Assembly (NCBI GenBank): GCA_031291675.1
Contig: JARLIO010000034.1
Span: 1-64,000 of the forward strand
DNA length: 64,000 bases
Direction: 5' to 3'
DNA from: Azospirillaceae bacterium
GTDB lineage: Bacteria > Pseudomonadota > Alphaproteobacteria > Azospirillales > Azospirillaceae
Below are positions 48,411-56,603 of this stretch, one piece after another. Below the pieces are notes generated by a model that was not told the DNA's origin, did not search any database, and worked only from the letters and a program-made list of their open reading frames with translations. The position numbers and the translations under genes were made by a program. Within the stretch, counting starts at the first letter, position 1; every line of letters begins with the position of its first letter.

Positions 48411-48747
48411 TTGTCGGCGATATTAGCCCGGTTGGTCGCGATTAGGAACGCCGCAAAGACCCCGCCGGTGGCACCAATCGCGTCGGGGTCCCATCCGGAT
48501 TGGATCAAATGCTGCCGCCCGGTTGACATGATTTGGCATATGATTAACCATTCCGTTACGAGAATCGGGCTTGAATGCGGAATGATAGAGTTCGGGATCG
48601 GTTGCGAGCTGCGGCGTGCGCTTCGGTCCGACGAATTTCCGCGTCGATCGGGGCGACATTCCTGGCAATTGATCAGCCCCGAAGGACGATTGAGCGTTGT
48701 CACGGACGAGCAGGTCCCACGGGGTTTGCCGAGGAGTTAACCGGTTC
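48411..48747. other. Divergent region between hisN and the pentapeptide gene
   Basis: This 337-base stretch has a TTGACA at 48523-48528 with weak -10 text (TATGAT, TAACCA) after it, and an AGG-rich ribosome site GAGGAG at 48731-48736. A 52-codon frame from 48582 to 48740 (MIEFGIGCELRRALRSDE...) ends within that site and might be a leader peptide; it has no family I know. Confidence 0.35.
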
Positions 48748-49986
48748 ATGGCCGCACCGCAGAGCCTGCACTCAAGCGCCTATCTGGCCAAGCTGCGTCA
48801 GCGTTTGTCGGCCCATGACCGCTGGAGCAAAGGGCTGAGCGGCGGCACCCAGGCCGATCTCAGCTATCATGATCTCAGTGGCCTGCCGCTCTCGGGCGTG
48901 ACGCTGCGCAACGCCAAGATGGTTGGCGCCATTCTGACCGACAGCAATTTCAGCGGCAGCGATCTGCGCGCCGCGGTGCTGCTGATGGCGGATATGGAAC
49001 GCACCAATCTCAATAATGCCAACCTGATGGGCGCCGATCTGCGCGGCGCCTGTCTCAACAACGCGGATCTGTCCGAGGCGAACCTGGCCGGCGCCGATTT
49101 GCGCACCGGAACCTTGAGCGCCGTCAGCACCCGCAACACCCCCGACGATCGCGATCCCTCCCTGGCCCGCAACACCCAGCTGGTCGACGCCAAGCTCAAT
49201 CGATCGATCCTGGTGGGATCCAATCTGGAGAATTGCGACCTGACGGGGGCCGAACTGATCGACGCCGACCTGTCGGGCGCCGATCTGTCAGGGGCCATCC
49301 TGATTTCGGCCGATCTCAGCGGCGCGACCCTCAAAAATACCACCTTGACCGGCGCGGTGCTGTCGGGGGCCACGCTTGACGACTTCGCCGCCCGGCAGAT
49401 CCTGACCCTGGGAATCGACCCGCAGGGCGAACTGCGCGTGCTGGGCGCCGAACTGTTCGAGCTGCTCGACCGGCACCGGCGCTGGCTCGACTCCGGCGGA
49501 CAGCAGGGCAAACGCCTTGAACTGGACCTGTGCGACCTTGGTGGCGCTCCGCTCGACGAATTGGACCTGTCCGCCGTCAAGATTCAGCGCTGCAATCTGG
49601 CCGGGGCCTCCTTCACCAACACCGTGCTGACCATGAGCGACTTGGCGTGGTGCAACTTTACCGACGCGAATTTCACGAAGGCCACCCTATCCGGTTGCAG
49701 CTTTCGCCGCGCCAACCTGACCCGGGCGATTATGAAAGACGCGGTGCTGGACGCCGTCCCGCTGTCGGGCGACCCGGAGCGGCCCTGGCCGGTCAATCTG
49801 CAACATGCCAAGCTCATCGATGCCGATCTTCGGATCGCATCGGGATCCGGGGTCCTGCTGCGTGATGCCGATCTGACCGGGGCCCGGGTCAACATGGCCC
49901 TGGTCCGGACCGCGGACCTGACCGGTGCGATCCTGCCGGCGACCATGACCGGCGGCCGGGGCGCGAAGGCGCCGAAGCGGCCGTAG
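48748..49986 (+). CDS. Pentapeptide-repeat protein
   Basis: The 412-residue protein is built mainly of pentapeptide repeats A(D/N)LxG. Examples are SGVTLRNAKMVGAILTDSNF, NANLMGADLRGACLNNADL, TGAELIDADLSGADLSGA and a later block NFTDANFTKATLSGCSFRRA. Two repeat blocks are separated by a non-repeat segment near residues 230-270 (LTLGIDPQGELRVLGAELF). The repeats fold as a right-handed beta-helix; DNA-mimic proteins that protect gyrase are known in the family, but this length and the split are not specific to them. The start at 48748 follows GAGGAG. It is 500 bases from the kinase/ATP-grasp gene group. Confidence 0.9.
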   Translation: MAAPQSLHSSAYLAKLRQRLSAHDRWSKGLSGGTQADLSYHDLSGLPLSGVTLRNAKMVGAILTDSNFSGSDLRAAVLLMADMERTNLNNANLMGADLRGACLNNADLSEANLAGADLRTGTLSAVSTRNTPDDRDPSLARNTQLVDAKLNRSILVGSNLENCDLTGAELIDADLSGADLSGAILISADLSGATLKNTTLTGAVLSGATLDDFAARQILTLGIDPQGELRVLGAELFELLDRHRRWLDSGGQQGKRLELDLCDLGGAPLDELDLSAVKIQRCNLAGASFTNTVLTMSDLAWCNFTDANFTKATLSGCSFRRANLTRAIMKDAVLDAVPLSGDPERPWPVNLQHAKLIDADLRIASGSGVLLRDADLTGARVNMALVRTADLTGAILPATMTGGRGAKAPKRP

Positions 49987-50483
49987 GCGCCGATCCCGAG
50001 GCAGAAATCGGGGGTACGGACGGCATATCGAGGAGCAGTTTGGAGTGCCGCCGGCTCGTACGTCGGCACGTTCAACGAAATGGTGTGATCGATTCCACCA
50101 TTTGCGCCGAGTTTCGTACCCACAGCGGCCTCACGATCGCCGCAGCGCCAAATTTCGCCAAGCTTATGCCGAACATTGCGGCAGCCTGCCAGTAATCCAG
50201 GATACCGCAAGGACAACGCCCGTGGCGACATGGTCCGCCCGCTATGCCGAACGATCGCCAGGATATTTCAAGAAGGCGCACAAGGATGTTCTGATTGAGA
50301 CAGACCGTGCAATGAGAGCGCTAACGACAAAACTGGCAACTCAAACCCAACAAATTACGACCAGCCTTCTCTAACGTTGTCGCGATGGCGGTCCGAAACA
50401 CGTAAATCGTGATCTTGACCAGCCCCCTTCCGCATGTTAACCAATTCCTTTGTTTCATAAGGACGACAGGGACGAGAGAAACC
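49987..50483. other. Gap before the peptide/ATP-grasp/kinase genes
   Basis: About 500 bases with visibly lower GC content than the flanks. A 109-codon plus-strand frame (50045-50374) is open but has no recognisable product; its last part (YFKKAHKDVLIETDRAMRAL) looks somewhat protein-like. Text TTGACC at 50415 and GTTAACC near 50437 is the best promoter-like sequence for the next gene. No terminal repeats or transposase are visible. Confidence 0.35.
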
Positions 50484-50678
50484 ATGGGCTCCCAAGAGCA
50501 TGACAAGACCAGACCTCAAATCGAGGACAAAGCAGAGACCGAGTTTGCCGAGGGAAGCCCCGCATTTCTGGAGCGCCGGGATGCGTTGCGAAAAATGGCG
50601 AAGGTTGCGGGGGTGATCCCGCCCGCCATGGCGGCGATCCTCTATTCCCGACGGGCCTTGGCGCTTTCCGGCGAATGA
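50484..50678 (+). CDS. Small peptide, candidate substrate of the following enzymes
   Basis: The 64-residue product opens with a hydrophilic acidic region (MGSQEHDKTRPQIEDKAETE), then LERRDALRKMAKVAGV, a short hydrophobic stretch (VIPPAMAAILYS) and a basic end RRALALSGE. The RRxALRKxA text looks like the twin-arginine/anchor style of alphaproteobacterial leader peptides, but there is no consensus cleavage site after it. It is the first gene of a four-gene group with an ATP-grasp enzyme, a kinase and a nucleotidyltransferase. The ATG at 50484 follows GACGAGAGAAACC. Role as a modified precursor is inference. Confidence 0.55.
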   Translation: MGSQEHDKTRPQIEDKAETEFAEGSPAFLERRDALRKMAKVAGVIPPAMAAILYSRRALALSGE

Positions 50679-50742
50679 TGATGGGCCCGCCCGCGGCCGC
50701 GTCAAGGGCGAGCCGCGGGCTGAAGCTTGGATTGAAATTCCG

Positions 50743-51840
50743 ATGGCATCATGGTCGGTTGTTTTGCCGGATGAAGGGGACGGCGGGGAATCGTTGGACG
50801 GTCATTCCCTCTGCCTGCGGGAAGCAGCACACCGAGCCGGTATCGTCACCGCAGTCAGCCCAGCCCGGTTGTGGAACGATGCCGATCCACTGTGCGCGGG
50901 TCTGCGCCTGACCATCGGGGCGAAGAACTTCTATTACAGGGAGCAGCGCCTGTCGTGGGCGGCCGCTGACGGCGGGCCCGGGGAACCTATCAACGGCACC
51001 GCGCATGCTTTGCTGCGGAACAAGCACCGCACCAAAGCGGTTCTGGCCCAGGCGGGGATACCGGTTCCACCCGGGGCGGTATTTGCCAGCAGCGACCTTG
51101 AACGGGCGTTGCTCTACGCCGCCGAAATGCCGGGTGAAGTCTGCGTGAAACCGAACACGGGGAGCCTGGGGGATCTGGTGTTTCCGGCGTTACGCCATGC
51201 CACGGAGATTTTTGACGCCTGTGTCGCCGTCGCCACCTGTCACGATGAATTATTGATCGAGCGCAGTGTTTCCGGAGAGGTTTGGCGGTTCTTTTTTGTC
51301 CGGCCCGCGATTGTGGGGATGAAGCTCAGCCGCCCGGCCAATGTCGTGGGCGACGGCAAAAGCACAATTGCCGCGTTGATCGACGCCAAACATTCCGAAC
51401 GACGGCGTCGGCGGGTACCCGGGCATTCGGATATTCCGGCGGGCCATGCCCGCGACTTCATGCTCACCCGGCAGGGGTGGGATCTTGAGGCGATCGTGCC
51501 GGCGGGGCGGCGGGTGTTCTTGCATCCGGCGTCGAACGGCGCCATGGGGGCCGACAGCATTACCGATGCGGACGCTCTTCATCCGGGTTACGCGGAATGG
51601 ATCCGCGCCGCCTGTGCCGCGGTGCCGGATCTTCTGTTCTCGGCCGCGGATGTGGTGATCCAGGATCCGAAGGCCGCCCCCGCCGCCGTCCCCACCATGG
51701 AGAACTTTTGGGTCCTGGAACTCAACGCATCGCCGGGCGTTCAGCCTTTCCATTATCCGTGGGAAGGCCCGGCGCAGGATGTGTGCGGAGCGCTGATCGC
51801 GTTACTGTGCGAACTGGCGGCGGCTGATCGTGCCCCCTGA
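50743..51840 (+). CDS. CphA-like ATP-grasp enzyme
   Basis: The 365-residue protein has an ATP-grasp fold that most resembles the central domain of cyanophycin synthetase: RNKHRTKAVLAQAGIPVPPG (about 92-111), VCVKPNTGSLGDLVF, LIERSVSGEVWRFFFV, RPANVVGDGKSTIAALIDA (197-215) and the catalytic metal-binding end VLELNASPGVQPFHYP. It would form an amide or ester bond from a carboxylate and ATP, with carboxylate phosphate as intermediate. The Mur-ligase half of CphA is absent. The frame stays open upstream through the peptide's end, so the real start is uncertain; no Shine-Dalgarno is visible before 50743. Substrate unknown. Confidence 0.8.
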   Translation: MASWSVVLPDEGDGGESLDGHSLCLREAAHRAGIVTAVSPARLWNDADPLCAGLRLTIGAKNFYYREQRLSWAAADGGPGEPINGTAHALLRNKHRTKAVLAQAGIPVPPGAVFASSDLERALLYAAEMPGEVCVKPNTGSLGDLVFPALRHATEIFDACVAVATCHDELLIERSVSGEVWRFFFVRPAIVGMKLSRPANVVGDGKSTIAALIDAKHSERRRRRVPGHSDIPAGHARDFMLTRQGWDLEAIVPAGRRVFLHPASNGAMGADSITDADALHPGYAEWIRAACAAVPDLLFSAADVVIQDPKAAPAAVPTMENFWVLELNASPGVQPFHYPWEGPAQDVCGALIALLCELAAADRAP

Positions 51841-51918
51841 CGGCAGCGTCATGGTCTCAATCTACGGAAAATGGGGTCATGACGGCCGCCAGCGTTTGGC
51901 CGGAAGCGAGGTCGTTTG

Positions 51919-52962
51919 ATGGAGACTCTGTTCCCGATCGACGGTGGCGCGATCCTGGTGCGGCCGGACATCGAGGCTCTGGTCGTCATCCGTTCCACCA
52001 CGTCGGTCGAGACGTTGCCCGAGGGACTGGCAATGCCGGACGGTGCGATCGAGGAACGTTCCGATCGTTCGGCCGTTGCGGCGTACCCGCCGCTGCGGCT
52101 TGAGGGCGCGGTACGCTGGGAAATCGGACTTCGGTTCCTCGGCAAGGCGATCCGGATTCGCAATCGCCTTGCCGAGGTCGATATCGGCCTGCGTCGGCGG
52201 ATCGCTCACCTTGCCGAGGATCTCGGCGCAGAAGGCCTCGGCGAAGAACACGTGATCGACTTTGACCTGACGGCGGATCGCGGCAGCTACACGCTATGGA
52301 AGAATGGCCGCATCTTGTTCACGACCAGCAATCCGGACGAGCTCGCCGGCGAGGTTTGTAATACGCTGTTGACCGTCGCCGTCGCGCCGCAGCAGGTCGC
52401 CCTGTTTGTCCATGCCGCCGGTTTGGTCATCGATGGCGCCACCATGATGCTGTGCGCCCCCTCCGGAGGCGGCAAAACCACCCTGGCCTTGGGCTTGGCC
52501 GCGTCAGGGGCAACATTGTTGACCGACGATACCGTTGCCATCGTCAAGGACGATTTTTCGGTCGTCGGTTTGCCGGTGGCGTTGCGCGTCCGCGCCAGCG
52601 GCTGGCCGGTGGTGGAACGGTTGTTGTCATTTCCGGCCGCGGCCGGCGATCCCAGCCCACGTGGCATTCGCCATATTCCGCCGCGGGTGGTCGGTGAAAC
52701 CCGGCAGCGGGCGTTGCCGGCGGCCGTTGTGGTGGCGCTGTTCTACCGTGCGGGTGCAGACTGTGACTGGCAACCCCTGGACGCCGCAAGCGGCCTTGCC
52801 GCCGTGATCGCGGCGGGGGCGGTGCTGCCGTCGATACCCGACGCGGCGGTTGCCCGAACCTTGGGCCAGTGGTGCCAGCGTACGCGGTTCGTCAGTTTGA
52901 CCTATGGTTCTCTTGAAGACGGCATAAGGGCAGTCCATGCGATCGGAACCGAACGGAGCTGA
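51919..52962 (+). CDS. HPr-kinase-related P-loop kinase
   Basis: The 347-residue protein has the HprK-like C-terminal kinase domain: FVHAAGLVIDG (163-173), Walker A APSGGGKTT (180-188) and LLTDDTVAIV (200-209), the pattern L-H-A-A then G-S-G-G-K-S/T of serine-kinase relatives. About 160 N-terminal residues (LFPIDGGAILVRPDIEALV and RYAEVDIG-like region) are not a known domain to me. Similar kinases act in lasso-peptide and other small-molecule gene clusters. The final 26 bases overlap the nucleotidyltransferase gene. ATG 51919 is preceded by GGAAGCGAGG. Confidence 0.82.
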   Translation: METLFPIDGGAILVRPDIEALVVIRSTTSVETLPEGLAMPDGAIEERSDRSAVAAYPPLRLEGAVRWEIGLRFLGKAIRIRNRLAEVDIGLRRRIAHLAEDLGAEGLGEEHVIDFDLTADRGSYTLWKNGRILFTTSNPDELAGEVCNTLLTVAVAPQQVALFVHAAGLVIDGATMMLCAPSGGGKTTLALGLAASGATLLTDDTVAIVKDDFSVVGLPVALRVRASGWPVVERLLSFPAAAGDPSPRGIRHIPPRVVGETRQRALPAAVVVALFYRAGADCDWQPLDAASGLAAVIAAGAVLPSIPDAAVARTLGQWCQRTRFVSLTYGSLEDGIRAVHAIGTERS

Positions 52963-54040
52963 TCTCCGACGTTTGTTGTGCGCGGTGGTGGGACCGCAAG
53001 CCGCTGCCGTGCCGGTGGCGGCGACAAGCTTCGAAACCTGGTGCCGGTTTCTGGAACTCGCTGGCGAGGCTTGGCTCACCACGGCGCTGGATTGGCGGTT
53101 TCGCGAACTCGGCATTGCCGAGGCGGTGCCGGAGGATGCCCGCACCTACGCCGAAGGTGCGGCAGAGCTGGGCCGAATCCGCACCCGGCGACAGTGCCGG
53201 CAGATCCGGGATCTGGCGGCACTGTTGAATCAGACGGGGCTTCGCCCGATCCTGTTGAAGGGAAGCGCCGCCCATGTCACCGGCCTGTATCCCGACCCCG
53301 GCGCACGGGTGTGCTCCGATATCGATATTCTGTTGCCGGCGGCCGAAATTTCGACGGCGGTCGCCCTGCTGGGCCAAAACGGCTACGCTCCGGGGCCCGG
53401 CGTTCACGGCCAGGGTGTCGCCGATCCCCGCCACGCGCCGCGGTTGTTCCATCCGGCCGCGCTGTTCGGTGTCGAGATCCATCATGATCTCGCCGACAGG
53501 TCGCACCGCGCTGTCCTGCCGGCGGCAGAGGCAATCCGGGGGGCGATGCCGCTCGAAATTGACGGGGTCTCGGTTTCGGTTTTGAGGCTCGACCACAGGG
53601 TCGTCCATTGCCTTCTGCATTTGCTGGAAGACAACTTTTACAATGGCACGATCGCCTTGCGGCAGCTTCTGGAACTGCGCCAGCTTGCCCGAGGGCTCTC
53701 AGATCCAGCGTGGATTGGCATTGCGCAGCGTTTTCACGATGCCGGGGCAGAGGCCGATCTGGAGTACGGGCTTCTTTTGGCGTCGCGTCTGGCTGGCATG
53801 CCGTTACCGGCCTTGCGGTATCGGCCGCAAGCACGCCTTCGGGCAGCGATCGCCGCAACCCTGTTCATCTCGGCCCCCGGGATTGCGGCAGTCTATGGCA
53901 CGGCCCGCAACGTGGTGTTGACGCTGCGGCGCCAGGGGCTGCCGCAAACATTGCGCAATGTGGGCCATGACGGCAAGCCCTTGAGGCGAGGGATCACGAC
54001 GATCCGAGCGGTTTGTCGCAAAAGTCATCAGCTGTCGTGA
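52937..54040 (+). CDS. Nucleotidyltransferase family protein (NTP_transf_5-like)
   Basis: The 367-residue protein has the nucleotidyltransferase core LLKGSAAHVTGLYPDPGAR followed by SDIDILLP: KGS at 108-110 and the metal-binding acidic pair DID at 128-130. A histidine-rich helical remainder follows (FGVEIHHDLADRSH, then DHRVVHCLLHLLEDNFYN). This is the pattern of the uncharacterised nucleotidyltransferase family often found beside HprK-like kinases and peptide-modifying enzymes. It may adenylylate or otherwise nucleotidylate a hydroxyl group. It overlaps the kinase gene, so the two are probably co-translated. No further gene of the group follows on this strand. Confidence 0.82.
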   Translation: MRSEPNGADLRRLLCAVVGPQAAAVPVAATSFETWCRFLELAGEAWLTTALDWRFRELGIAEAVPEDARTYAEGAAELGRIRTRRQCRQIRDLAALLNQTGLRPILLKGSAAHVTGLYPDPGARVCSDIDILLPAAEISTAVALLGQNGYAPGPGVHGQGVADPRHAPRLFHPAALFGVEIHHDLADRSHRAVLPAAEAIRGAMPLEIDGVSVSVLRLDHRVVHCLLHLLEDNFYNGTIALRQLLELRQLARGLSDPAWIGIAQRFHDAGAEADLEYGLLLASRLAGMPLPALRYRPQARLRAAIAATLFISAPGIAAVYGTARNVVLTLRRQGLPQTLRNVGHDGKPLRRGITTIRAVCRKSHQLS

Positions 54041-54045
54041 CGTCA

Positions 54046-54285
54046 TCACGCCGCGCCTTGGGGTTGGGCCGGAAGCCGACTATTTTCGCGGCAACGGGGA
54101 GCTCCATGCCGTCGGTCTGGAAAAGATGGTCTGACGCGGTAGAGACGCACGTGGAGTTCGACAAGATACCGGAAGACGGCGATTGCCCGATGGTTTGTCG
54201 CGACCGCATGGTCGTTGAGATCTCCGTCGAAAACCCGCTTCAGCCATAATTTCAGCTCAGGGATCGGCTGAATCATGCGCCGCCC
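54046..54285 (-). pseudogene. Group II intron reverse transcriptase/maturase C-terminal remnant
   Basis: On the minus strand the frame from about 54285 reads RRMIQPIPELKLWLKRVF, then NDHAVATNHRAIAVFRY. This matches the maturase end of group II intron proteins, which typically have PIPE, WL, a GY/GxxNYHAVP and an AFR motif. It has no further likeness to the family on either side: past the AFRYLVELHVRLYRVR segment the frame is unrelated, and upstream nothing of the reverse transcriptase is present. It is the only trace of a mobile element in this part of the window and sits between the kinase/ATP-grasp group and the rhamnose operon. Confidence 0.6.
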
Positions 54286-54354
54286 CTGTGTCCATCGCTG
54301 GGGCGAGGAGGTCCAAAACGTCGGCCCCCCCGCCCTGGGCTTCTCTCAAAGGTA

Positions 54355-55506
54355 TCAGTAGATCGCGTGATAAAGCGCGGCGATCTCCGCCGGGCTGGTG
54401 TCGCGCGGGTTGCCACCGGTGCAGACATCGGCGAACGCGGCCTCAGCCAGGGCCGGAATATCGGCCTCTTTCACACCGACCTCGCGCAACGAGGTCGGAA
54501 TGCCGACATCCCGCGACAAGGTGCGGACAGCATCGACCGCCGCCTCGCGGGCTTCGGCAATCGGCAGGCCGGCAGCGCCCGCGACACCCATCGCCACGGC
54601 AATCGCACGATATTTCTCCCCGGTGTAGTCGGCGTTGTAGGCCATCACCGTGGGCAGCAGGATCGCATTGGCGACACCATGCGGCGTGTCATAGAAGGCG
54701 CCCAGGGGATGGGCCATGCCGTGGACCACGCCGAGGCCGACATTGGAAAAGCCCATTCCCGCAACATACTGCCCCAGCGCCATGGCTTCGACGCCCTTGG
54801 GATCGCCGGCGCAGGAGGCGCGCAGAGACTGTGCGATGATCTCGATCGCCTTGAGATGCAGGGCGTCGGTCAGCGCCCAGGCGCCCTTGGTGATGAAGCC
54901 CTCGATCGCATGGGTCAATGCGTCCATCCCGGTCGCCGCCTTCAGCGATTTCGGCATCGTGCTCATCAAATCGGAATCGATGATCGCGACAATCGGAATA
55001 TCGTGCGGATCGACACAAACGAATTTGCGGCGTTTTTCCTCGTCGGTGATGACATAGTTGATCGTCACCTCCGCCGCCGTGCCCGAGGTCGTCGCCAGCG
55101 CGATGATCGGCACCGATGGTTTCGTCGTCGGTGCAACACCTTCGAGGCTGCGGATATCGGCGAATTCGGGATTGTTGGTAATGATGCCGATCGCCTTGGC
55201 GGTGTCCTGCGGCGAACCGCCGCCGATCGCGATCAGGTAATCGGCCTTGGCCCGCGCGAACGCGGCGACGCCTGCGGTGACGACCCTCATCGTCGGATTG
55301 GGGATGACCTCGTCAAAAAGCGCATAAGCCAGCCCGGCTTCGTCGAGCAGGCTGGTGACCTTGGCGACGGTGCCGGCCTTGACCAGGACCTTGTCGGTCA
55401 CGACCAGGGCCTTGGTGAAGCCGCGCCGCTTGGCCTCCGCGACGACCTGGGCGCGGGCGCCCGGGCCAAAATAAGAGGTCTCGTTGAGGATCATTCGGTT
55501 AAGCAT
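54355..55506 (-). CDS. fucO: Lactaldehyde reductase (iron-containing alcohol dehydrogenase)
   Basis: The 383-residue protein is a group III iron-dependent alcohol dehydrogenase: AIGGGSPQDTAKAIGI in the NAD-binding half, ATTSGTAAEVT, the iron-site GMDALTHAIEGFI and GMAHPLGAFYDTPHGVANA. FucO reduces the L-lactaldehyde made by rhamnose or fucose aldol cleavage to L-1,2-propanediol under low oxygen, regenerating NAD. It is the last gene of the rhamnose operon. ATG 55506 follows GAAGAAGGG by five bases and gives the family start (MLNRMILNETSYFG). Confidence 0.92.
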   Translation of the reverse strand: MLNRMILNETSYFGPGARAQVVAEAKRRGFTKALVVTDKVLVKAGTVAKVTSLLDEAGLAYALFDEVIPNPTMRVVTAGVAAFARAKADYLIAIGGGSPQDTAKAIGIITNNPEFADIRSLEGVAPTTKPSVPIIALATTSGTAAEVTINYVITDEEKRRKFVCVDPHDIPIVAIIDSDLMSTMPKSLKAATGMDALTHAIEGFITKGAWALTDALHLKAIEIIAQSLRASCAGDPKGVEAMALGQYVAGMGFSNVGLGVVHGMAHPLGAFYDTPHGVANAILLPTVMAYNADYTGEKYRAIAVAMGVAGAAGLPIAEAREAAVDAVRTLSRDVGIPTSLREVGVKEADIPALAEAAFADVCTGGNPRDTSPAEIAALYHAIY

Positions 55507-55598
55507 GGGGATTCCCTTCTTCTTTTCGGCCCGGTGTTGTGCCGGGTGTTGAGCCGGCCCCGAACGCCGCGGCGATCCCGCCGTGCCGGTGATCGGGG

Positions 55599-56603
55599 TC
55601 AGGGTCGTGACAGCTTCCTCACGATGATGGGGGTGGCGATGGCACCGATCAGCATGCAGCCGGTGATGATGGTCATGATGATGCCGGGAACATTGACCAG
55701 ACCGAGACCGAAGGTCAGCATCCCGAACACGAACACCGACAGGATGACCCCGGGCATGGTGCCGCTGCCGCCGGTGATGGCGACGCCGCCCAGAACCACG
55801 GTGGCGACGACCTCCAATTCCCATCCCAGCGCCATGTTGGGCCGGGTGGCACCGATGCGCGAGGTGAAGAGAACGGCGGCCAACCCCGCCATCATGCCGT
55901 TGACGGTGAACAGCCAGAAACGGATGGTATCGACCTTGATGCCGCTATACATCGCCGCCTGGGGGTTGTTGCCCATGGCGAAGATGCTCCGACCGTACGT
56001 CGTCCGATGCAGGAAGACCGCGAAGACAACGGCCAGGACGAGATAAACGATAAACTCGTAAGGGATCATGCCGCCGAGATAGCCCTGGCCGAGGTCCGAG
56101 AAGTCGTCAGGAAACGACGAGAACGCCTGATCGCCCAGAATGATGTACGAAATGCCACGGAACAGCGACATGGTTCCGATCGTGACCACGATCGCCGGCA
56201 CCTGAAACCGGACGATGATGCCACCATTGACCATGCCGGCCAGGGTCCCGACGATGACACTGGCAACAACGAGTTGCGGCGTCGTCATCCCCTGGGTCGC
56301 CAACCATCCCACCGCAGTGCCGCACAGGGCGATGATCGATGCCACCGACAGGTCGATGTCGCCGATGATGATGATCAGGGCCATCGACAGCACCAGGATC
56401 GCCTTTTCCGAAAAGCTCTGGGTACTGTCGAACAGGTTATGCAGATCCAGGAAATAAGGCGATGCGAAGGAGTTGAAGACGCAAATCGCGGCCAGGATCA
56501 GGACGAGGATGAATTCCCAGCGCTTGAATACCGCCATAATCCTCATTTTTTCGGTGCCTTTTGTCGCATCGCTTGCCGGGAACAGACGGGGAAGACTGCT
56601 CAT
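55599..56603 (-). CDS. rhaQ: Rhamnose ABC transporter permease
   Basis: The 334-residue membrane protein is of the ribose/rhamnose permease type (BPD_transp_2), with about ten helices and the motif VLSMALIIIIGDIDLSVASI near the N-terminal third, then GGVAITGGSGTMPGV near the end. Together with the other permease, the ATPase and the binding protein it forms the rhamnose importer. It starts at ATG 56603, overlapping the stop of the preceding permease gene by ATGA, so translation is coupled. Confidence 0.92.
   Translation of the reverse strand: MSSLPRLFPASDATKGTEKMRIMAVFKRWEFILVLILAAICVFNSFASPYFLDLHNLFDSTQSFSEKAILVLSMALIIIIGDIDLSVASIIALCGTAVGWLATQGMTTPQLVVASVIVGTLAGMVNGGIIVRFQVPAIVVTIGTMSLFRGISYIILGDQAFSSFPDDFSDLGQGYLGGMIPYEFIVYLVLAVVFAVFLHRTTYGRSIFAMGNNPQAAMYSGIKVDTIRFWLFTVNGMMAGLAAVLFTSRIGATRPNMALGWELEVVATVVLGGVAITGGSGTMPGVILSVFVFGMLTFGLGLVNVPGIIMTIITGCMLIGAIATPIIVRKLSRP

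Noticed and set aside
50045-50374. 109-codon frame as a genuine gene
   Set aside because: No ribosome-binding site, no recognisable domain, and composition changes halfway; kept only as part of the gap description.
50484-54040. Lasso peptide biosynthesis cluster
   Set aside because: Although an HprK-like kinase and a nucleotidyltransferase occur in such clusters, there is no asparagine-synthetase-like cyclase, no transglutaminase-like protease and no PqqD-like protein, and the peptide lacks a core with a Gly/Ala/Ser/Cys start and an acidic residue at position 7-9.
50484-54040. Graspetide (microviridin-type) cluster
   Set aside because: The ATP-grasp enzyme resembles CphA rather than the RimK-type graspetide ligases, and the peptide tail lacks the repeated Thr/Ser/Lys and Asp/Glu pattern of graspetide cores.
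54367-56046. 559-codon plus-strand open frame
   Set aside because: It spans the antisense of fucO and rhaQ; both real genes have full family signatures on the minus strand.
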